This document shows positions 57,101-64,000 of a stretch of 64,000 bases of DNA, piece by piece. The position numbers and the translations under genes are program-made. The notes beneath the pieces are model-generated. The model searched no databases. It saw only the letters and a list, made by a program, of their open reading frames with translations, and had not been told where the DNA came from. The stretch is taken from the NCBI GenBank assembly GCA_964059195.1, contig CAXKWD010000011.1:15598978-15662977 (forward strand). Reading direction: 5' to 3'. Position 1 is the first letter of the stretch. Every line of letters starts with the position of its first letter. Source of the DNA: Ectobius pallidus. Its lineage: Eukaryota; Arthropoda; Insecta; Blattodea; Ectobiidae.

Positions 57101-57397
57101 AACTCCATGGCGTTGCATCCATTGTGGAACTAGGCCTACCATCCGATCGCTGCGTCATCTACAATAGGCAGATAACAGATTAGGGGGCTCTGCTTGCCGA
57201 CTCCCACTCCCATTATTAATGGATTTATCGACTGGAGCTACCAATTTTCTTTTTATCAAGTAACTTCTCAGTTGGTGTCCCGAGGATAAGTGCACCACGT
57301 TCCAGACCTTCCTATCTAAAAAAAATCCGAGGAAGTACCGAGGATCGAATCCAGACCTGCGGATTCGTAGTCAGCAGCGCTAATCCCTAGACAACGC
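57101..57397 (-). mobile_element. SINE1 copy
   Basis: Minus strand: head TTGTCTAGGGATTAGCGCTG, B box GATTCGATCCTCGG, body GGAGCTCCAGTCGATA-like, and 3' GATGCAACGCCATGGAGTTA. Diverged; TSD not readable. Confidence 0.85.
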
Positions 57398-58112
57398 AGT
57401 AAGTAATAAAAACTTACAATTGAAAGAAAATATAACGTTGTGGCAAAATTATTTTATAGGCACAATGAAATTGCATGTGATGTACAAAATTTTATAAAAA
57501 AGATGTGGGCGGCTATCTTGGATACCTAAAAAAAAATTCACCAAAACAGAATAATACATGGAAACACCCACTTTCAGTTGCGAAAGAATTCATTTAAGCC
57601 ACTTTTAAATTCTAATTTATTCTTAAATTAAAAAAAGCTTTACAAAATCACAATACATTCCTCATGATAGCAATATTTGGCGAAAAAGCGAAACATTCCC
57701 GGAAATAAATATTTTTTCCAGTTTTCAGTTTAATTTCGCTTTGACTGTAAAATATAACAGAATAAATTTAATGAAAAGGACTGAGTGAGCAATAATAAGA
57801 ATTACTAATAGAAAAAGGAACAATGGAATGAACTAAACGATGCGAAGGGAATCAGCAGTGAAGGACATTTCCTTTAAGTAATAAGCATTATTCCAGAACT
57901 TTCTTGATGCAATTGTCTGCTGAAGATCGCAGGGGACATCGGAGGGGGTTGCTAGAGAAATGAATTCTGGTGGTTGTTTTTGCGTGGGATCACAACATGC
58001 TGGTTGACATAGCAACGGAATACGTTCAGTTATCCTTACTTCCAGTTCATTTCTCCAGTCGCGTGAGTAGATGGGAACGTGAACCTGTAGCACGATACTT
58101 CCAGTAACCTGC
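57398..58112. other. Unassigned DNA with an unidentified open stretch
   Basis: The minus strand is open from about 58126 to the stop at 57833 without an ATG near the start. The product is not low-complexity (contains SRDWRNELEVRITERIPLLC) but matches nothing I recognise. Could be an isolated exon or chance. Confidence 0.2.
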
Positions 58113-58118
58113 CTAAGG

Positions 58119-59186
58119 CAGGCATTCCATTATCAAAGTTCTTTGGTCAAATCTTTTTGAGCAACTAAAAAAAGACGCCTACTTTGCTTCAAGGAGTTGA
58201 AAAAAACAGCATTGGATAATTCTTTGAAGATTTGCTGCAAATTTCTTTGGTCAAATCTTTTTGAGCAACTAAAATAAGATGCCTACTTTGCTTCAAGGAG
58301 TTGAAAAAACAGCATTGAATAATTCTTTGAAGATTTGCTGCAATTTTTTTTGGTCAAATCTTCTTGAGCCACTAAAAAAAGATGCCTACTTTGCTTCAAG
58401 GAGCTGAAAAAAACAGCATTGGACAATTCTTTGAAGATTTGCTGCAAATTTCTTTGGTCAAATCTTCTTGAGCCACTAAAAAAAGATGCCTACTTTGCTT
58501 CAAGGAGCTGGAAAAAACAGCACTGGACAATTCTTTGAAGATTTGCTGCAAATTTCTTTGGTCAAATCTTTTTGAGAAACTAAAAAAAAAGACGCCTACT
58601 TTGCTTCAAGGAGTTGAAAAAAAACAGCATTTGGATAATTCTTTGAAGATTGCTTCATGTTGTTACATTGGATCAAAGAATTCCTGCAATCATAGCAACG
58701 GTTCTAAAATGGCGCGTTGTCGTCAACTGTTTTAAATAAGGTTTTGAGAAGTGAACGGCGCCAAAATATTGATACAGATGAAAAACCGGAGAAAATGGAA
58801 TGGCACGTTGCTGGAGTAAAACCCTTATTGAATTGGATTGCATATTATTATAAAGAGATCTGCAGATAACCTAAACTCGTGTCATCACCAACATAACCTT
58901 CAATTTAAAGAAAGTAACGATTCCGCCTAATTTCCTTGTTATTTCGATATTTTTCCAATACTGCTGCAAAAACATTTATATAAAACTAATAAACTAATGA
59001 CATTATATACAATAGATTTTTTAACGAATTACCTTCGAAACACAAGCCTCCCAAATAGCCTTCTGTAGAGAAAAATGGTTTTGGTCAAAGGTCTTGGATG
59101 CAGTGCAATAACGCATCTTTGATTCAAATATCGCCTTTTAATTTTGTACAATTTCTTGTCCAAGGTCTTTGATAGTGGAATACCGG
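58119..59186. mobile_element. TIR element carrying a 104-bp tandem array
   Basis: Left end CAGGCATTCCATTATCAAAG at 58119 is complementary to the right end CTTTGATAGTGGAATACCGG finishing at 59186 (complement CCGGTATTCCACTATCAAAG). Inside the left end lies a five-copy array; the right interior also has TTTTGGTCAAAGGTCTTGGA, a related subterminal word. No TSD was identified, so superfamily is open. Confidence 0.7.
58142..58655. repeat. Five-copy 104-bp tandem array
   Basis: TTTGGTCAAATCTTTTTGAG starts at 58142, 58246, 58349, 58453 and 58557 (periods 103-104). Each unit includes CCTACTTTGCTTCAAGGAG, GAAAAAAACAGCATTGGA and TTCTTTGAAGATTTGCTGCA. Confidence 0.96.
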
Positions 59187-59201
59187 TCTAGTGACTCGGC
59201 T

Positions 59202-59515
59202 AAACTAAACTAAACTAAACTAAACTAAACTAAACTAAAACCTACGTCCCTTCTGGGATTAGGCCTACCATCTGAACAACCTAGCGTCATCTACCCTTGA
59301 AAGACGGCAGGAGTAGGGTAATGTGGACAGCATGTTGACTCCCGTGGCCGTTTATTGATGACTTTCGAGAGCGGAGCAGCTACTTCTTTATCAGTTGTGT
59401 CACGAGGCTGAGTGCACCCCGGTAAAGGACTACCTATCTTAGAAGAATCCGAGAATGGAAGGAGGTCGAATCCAGATCTGTGGATCCATAGCTAGCAGAC
59501 CACACAGGCGATCAG
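59202..59515 (-). mobile_element. SINE1 copy with (CTAAA)n tail
   Basis: The CTAAA array 59202-59238 is the complement of the (TTTAG)n tail of SINE1. It is followed by the body (CTACGTCCCTTCTGGGATTA, CCGTGGCCGTTTATTGATGA) and the head with B box GGATTCGACCTCC. Confidence 0.88.
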
Positions 59516-60029
59516 TATTTCAAATAAATTCATGATATTTTCCAGCACACTCACCACCATCAGCATTATCGTCTTCATAATGGTTACATTTTGAAATATT
59601 ATATTTTTTCTGGTTTTAAGTCTCCATTACAGTGCATTACAAAACGCGTATTTATAGTCTACATACATTTCAGATTCATTCCTGACATGACATATTTCAC
59701 TATGGCGTCCAGTATCTCACGTTTAAACACACGATAATCATTTAGCACGTTTCTTTGCCATAGTTTCTTTACTTAATTTTCATTATTTATACAGTACACA
59801 AGATAGACATTATACATATTCACACACATACACACAACCACGTTTAATTTGTAATCCGCTTTATCTTTTTTGTATTCTATCTTAATTTAAATTCCTTGAT
59901 AACTGGTTACACATGTTTGTCTTATGATTTAATGTGGGCTATGTAACTGTATTGTTACTTTATTGCTAGTATTTTGTTTTATAATTATATCTATTCTATT
60001 TTTGAAGGTGGACAAAGCTGTATTTTCTA
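59516..60029. other. Unassigned DNA
   Basis: No supportable feature. Confidence 0.3.
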
Positions 60030-60085
60030 TTCAGCCTGGTTGAGTGGAAGAAAAGTCCCTATGTTCTTAACTCTGCAATGCAAAA

Positions 60086-60115
<30 letters not shown>
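60030..60115 (+). repeat. Retroelement 3' tail fragment plus (ATT)n
   Basis: GCCTGGTTGAGTGGAAGAAA then TATGTTCTTAACTCTGCAAT and ATT repeats from about 60085. Same tail as at 11604. Confidence 0.6.
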
Positions 60116-60116
<1 letters not shown>

Positions 60117-61649
60117 GACTATTACTGTTGTTATTACTATTATTATCCAGTACATTTCCACAACTTTTGTTTATTATTATTATTATTTTATTAGTTCTAG
60201 GGGTTTTCTTGTCAATGTTTAGTTACTTTATGCTTTCAGCCATTTGCTAGCCTGTATGTGCTGTTCATTCTATTGTTTTCTGGAGCATGGAGCATAAAGC
60301 TTCCATATGTTTATTATTTCAGGTTGCTTATGATATAGTAGTATGGTACTACAGAAAAGTCTTGGAAGGCCTCGAAGAAAGAGAAGAGTGTTTGTAAATA
60401 CTGTAAATAAGCTCAATATTAAAACACTGTAAATACGAAACATAGTAGCATTAGTGCAATTGTGAATAACAGCTCTATGTTTAATTTCTATATGCCACAT
60501 TTCACTATTTTTATATTCCTATATTCAACTTATATTTTATAATATATTTTGTATTATATTTTGTGTAAAAAACGTAATTCTACATTCCTTCTTATTTAGC
60601 TCATGACAAATAAATATTAAATTTAATTAAACTTAATTTAGATTAGATAATGCAAGCCCCGTGGTGAGTGGCGGATCAACAATGAGTAACGTAGGACTTT
60701 GAATTTGCTTTCCTGTGTATAATATTAGCAGGATTTGACAATGTTTAAATTTCCTGGTACCGCCAATATTAAAACTAATGATCAGATTTTTTATTTCTAA
60801 AATTTAAAAAATAAGGTAATTATTTTTAAAATTTCTAGACACTACATTTTTGTAATATATATATTTAAAAAATTAACTTTGTTGCCAAGGAGTGTAAATG
60901 TAAGAGTGAAAAATTTCATGTGTCTACTGTTTACAGTTCTTAAGAAAAGAGTTGTTGAAATTGACAAATTTAACATTGCGAAGATAGAAGATACCTTCTC
61001 CCGTTAAGAAAACGAAAATGTAGAAAAATTACCTATAAAAATCGTTTCATTTCATTCCTGATTGTACGAGTGATACTAATTTTCTCTAGAGCATAGCCTT
61101 AGTATCATCAGAAGAAATATGCAGTTATTGAAATCTCTGCCCTAGTCATGCTTAAATGATATTCCGTATTATGACATTTTTTAAAAGAAAAAAAAGACTA
61201 TGAAATTCGCTGATGTAGAGAATTCGCTGCATAGGCCTATTTCAAGCACTGTGTTCGAGAAAAGAGCAGTTGATGTTTTATATATGAAGTTATTCTAGGG
61301 TACTTTTCTTTCAATATAGCCTCATAAACACAGCGGTCCTATTTTGTCAGCATTGAAGTCTTTTTTCTTCATTCTACGAATATGGATGACAATGTTGCTG
61401 TAACATCAGTAGTAATAGGAACGGCAACAAAACCGTGCTTCGAAAACGGAATAATTTATATGAGAAACTACTTTCTTTTTAGAAAAATGTTTCTATAACA
61501 TGAAGTATAAACAATTTTTATTATTTGTAACTTTTAATATCAATTTGCTAAATTTATCATTTCCATTGAATTTTATATTAGCAACAATAAGTTATATTTA
61601 TTCACAAATTAATTTTCTATGTACAGCAAAAATGTAAAATTGTAAAATG
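60116..61649. other. Unassigned AT-rich DNA
   Basis: Short ATT tract at 60170-60187. No gene, SINE head or paired ends seen. Confidence 0.35.
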
Positions 61650-61692
61650 GATATATGCATTCATGTACCACAGATTATTGTCTCTGTTGGTA
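61650..61692 (-). repeat. Fragment of the tRNA-bearing repeat
   Basis: ATATATGCATTCATGTACCA then CAGATTATTGTCTCTGTTGG: the 3' edge of the unit only. Confidence 0.8.
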
Positions 61693-61904
61693 GTACCATA
61701 TAAGGGCCCCTTGACAGTGTAACGTTGAAGACGAAGATGGTGAACAGCTTCAACGGCGGATGAAGACTTTTGAGTCTCAACGACCGAGAAGATGAATGTA
61801 CTGTCTTCGGAATTTTATAAACCCTCTCAAGTAGTAAAATGTTTAGTATTATTAAAGTATAAGGTTTCTAAAATAAAGCATGTTTAAAATATTAGACATT
61901 TATA

Positions 61905-62275
61905 TTGTGATATTGTCGGCTGCGGTGGTCTAGAGGTAGCGTGCCCGCCTCTACACCCGAAGGTCGCGAGATCAATCCCGGCCGCAGTCGATGGGTATTT
62001 CAGGACGTAAAAATCCTGAGCATGGAGTCCTCCGGGAGGGATTTTAAGCTGGGGGGGGGCGTGTCGTAGATTTACGACACCTGTAAAAGAACTCCAAGCC
62101 TAAATTAGAGCCTCTGGACAAAATTTCTCGGCCCTTTCACGTCCAAGTAATACCTTAGTTTCCGGAGGGGGGTTAAGAGGGCGATGGGCTCTCTAGGAAA
62201 ATAAGCGTAACAAAATTCACATCGGTAAACAGAAACCTCCACTTGGAGACCCTTCGCCCCAACTTGGGCGCATAG

Positions 62276-62323
<48 letters not shown>

Positions 62324-62338
62324 AGATTTTGTGATATT
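61905..62338 (+). mobile_element. SINE3, full-length copy with 10-bp TSD
   Basis: Insert 61915-62328 between TTGTGATATT at 61905-61914 and 62329-62338. The head GTCGGCTGCGGTGGTCTAGA has an A box; the B box region is GCGAGATCAATCCCGG. The body matches 23453-23800 in reverse. The 3' tail is a long (GA)n tract (62281-62320). Confidence 0.94.
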
Positions 62339-64000
62339 AACTGTATATTGTACATTTTGTATTTTAAGTGTAATTATTTGAAGTAAATTTACGTGTATTA
62401 AATATGTAAGAAATTTCTGATCATAATAATATGTAACGTACGTGAAAAACACTGTACTGTTTTAAGCAAATGAAACAAACAAACTTATATGTATAGAAAT
62501 GCCTCAGGGTATCAAAAATATAACACATATTACAAACTAATAACTTGGTGACATTGCTGCTCGAAGTTATTCAATTATGTCCTTCACAACCCGATCGCAT
62601 GTGTTGTATATGATATGATATGACCGATATTTACTTTAAACAGTTCATTCATAACTTAATTGTTTACGTTATTGGTGAGCTGTAAGCTAATGTATCCAAT
62701 GCATATGCTTATAGAATACTAGAGTGCGTGATTTATCTAGATCAGTATCGGGATGCAATGTAGTTATTTACATTATTCTCGCAAGCATAGCCACATAGTA
62801 AATAATTATAACTAGTGATGGAATTTTTGTTTACGCCTACACAATACGCTAAAACATTCGCTACAAAAGAAAACATTCCACACAGCACCAAGGTGTTCCG
62901 AGAATATGAGTTAAGAAATGTAAGTTCGTCTTGGCTCAAATCAAGGTAAATTTATTTTAAAAGTAACGAATATAATAAAATATGCAATGAGTGCATGCTA
63001 CTATTCATAACAATACAAAAATACGTGCATTGGTATGTAGGTCATTAAATTGGCCATGCAAACAATTTAGTTTAAGGTGAGAAGATCCAGTCTGTGCCAG
63101 AAATGCTTATTTCAGGAATATTGGGTACACATTCGTGGGAGTACTGGAGGGAAAACGGGAGAGAACGGCATTCCCCCACAATTTTTTTTTTGTAAATTTA
63201 ATTACATAATTAAATAATTTATAATTCCGAATTTTTAAACAGGATTTTTTTTTGTAAATTTAACTACATACTTAAATTATTTATCATTTCGAATGTTTAA
63301 AACGTTTATATTTAAAAAAGATTACTAGTTCAGCAGTAAACACTCCAAAAGGTCTCACTTTCGTTATGAAAGCCAGACAATAAATTATGACTATTTAGGC
63401 CTGTTTTAGGAGAAACTAATTAGGTCGAAAGGATAGTTTACGTCTAAGGTATATGAATAAGAAGAACGAACGAAAAGAAAAAAATGCAGAAGATGACGAG
63501 GAGAGAATACTATGAGGGAAGAAGGGGAATGAGAATGGTAAGCAAAAGAATAAGAGAAAAGGAGAGAAGTTATGAAAAAAGCAAAATAAAACAATAAGGT
63601 AGGAAATATATTTAGATAAAAAAGGGAAAGAAAGTTTGAAACATGAATAGAATAATTTACGAAAGAAAGTAAGAAAACTGCAACATAATATATAAGAAAT
63701 TGGTTCAAGTATAAGAGAACTAGCATATGGAAGAGTGAGGTGAATATTATGAAATTAGTGCAGAAAAAATATTACCACTCATGTAAAAAAGGATCAAAGA
63801 ATAAAGAAAATGGAAGAAATACAACAGCAATACACTAAAATAAGGTAAATACAGTTTCAAATTCGGTTAAATAAATGTTATATGTAAGAAATATTCCAAG
63901 TAATGCTCCTAGATTCTAATTAAGCAGCAATGTATCTATTGTCTATTGTCAATTTGCCTATTGGATTATAAATTATCGTTCGTAACTCAAAAGCACATCC
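62339..64000. other. Unassigned AT-rich DNA
   Basis: Two similar T-rich segments (ATTTTTTTTTGTAAATTTAA at about 63182 and 63244) look like a small direct duplication. A/G-rich stretch 63420-63800 on the plus strand gives low-complexity frames. No gene called. Confidence 0.35.

Noticed and set aside
59202..59238. Telomeric CCTAA-type repeat
   Set aside because: The unit is CTAAA, and it is the tail of a SINE1 copy.

Overview
The window looks like AT-rich nuclear DNA of an animal, most likely an insect. Evidence: tRNA-derived SINEs, non-LTR reverse-transcriptase relics, hAT and Tc1/mariner derivatives, long (AG)n, (ATT)n and (TATG)n microsatellites, and no long open frames or bacterial operon structure. 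The repeat style (many hAT MITEs, tRNA SINEs, frequent AGGCCTA words) would fit a large polyneopteran genome such as a cockroach or termite. That placement is inference. I found no intact protein-coding gene. The window is best read as intergenic or intronic repeat sediment.

Layout. 0-5 kb: a small hairpin, a two-copy 337-bp direct repeat, a 750-bp hAT-type element with a perfect 8-bp target-site duplication (TSD), and a broken LINE reverse transcriptase on the minus strand. 6.5-7.1 kb, 9.9-10.2 kb, 11.8-12.75 kb and 52.9-53.1 kb: a family whose unit carries a 73-nt tRNA-like cloverleaf. It occurs as palindromes and as a 314-bp tandem array. 12.7-13.3 kb: a mariner-type MITE with a transposase relic. 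15.8-16.8 kb: a hAT element that still encodes a piece of hAT C-terminal dimerisation domain. 19.2-20.5 kb: two abutting hAT elements. 27.2-27.9 kb: a fold-back element made of two inverted mariner 3' ends. 30-31.4 kb: LINE 3' ends. 34.4-35.6 kb: a five-copy 218-bp tandem array. 36.0-38.2 kb: hAT elements, one nested in another with both TSDs readable. 43.2-48.3 kb: small tandem arrays, more hAT elements, a 550-bp palindrome and a 60-90-bp minisatellite. 48.5-52.2 kb: three hAT elements with TSDs. 56-59.5 kb: another hAT element, a TIR element carrying a 104-bp array, and SINEs. 61.9-62.3 kb: a complete SINE.

How the parts relate. At least eleven elements show 8-bp TSDs (most perfect) and short terminal inverted repeats starting TAGGG/CAGGG/CAGTG, which is the hAT signature. 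A subset (B, C, D, E) shares one architecture: one end reads TIR then ATGACCTAAAA-type words, and the other reads TIR then the palindrome ATGACATGTCAT. Several SINE families carry Pol III A and B boxes, and six SINE insertions have usable TSDs of 9-15 bp, so both insertion and 5' truncation can be read directly. Coordinates, TSDs and TIRs were read by eye. Family names are descriptive only; no database was searched.
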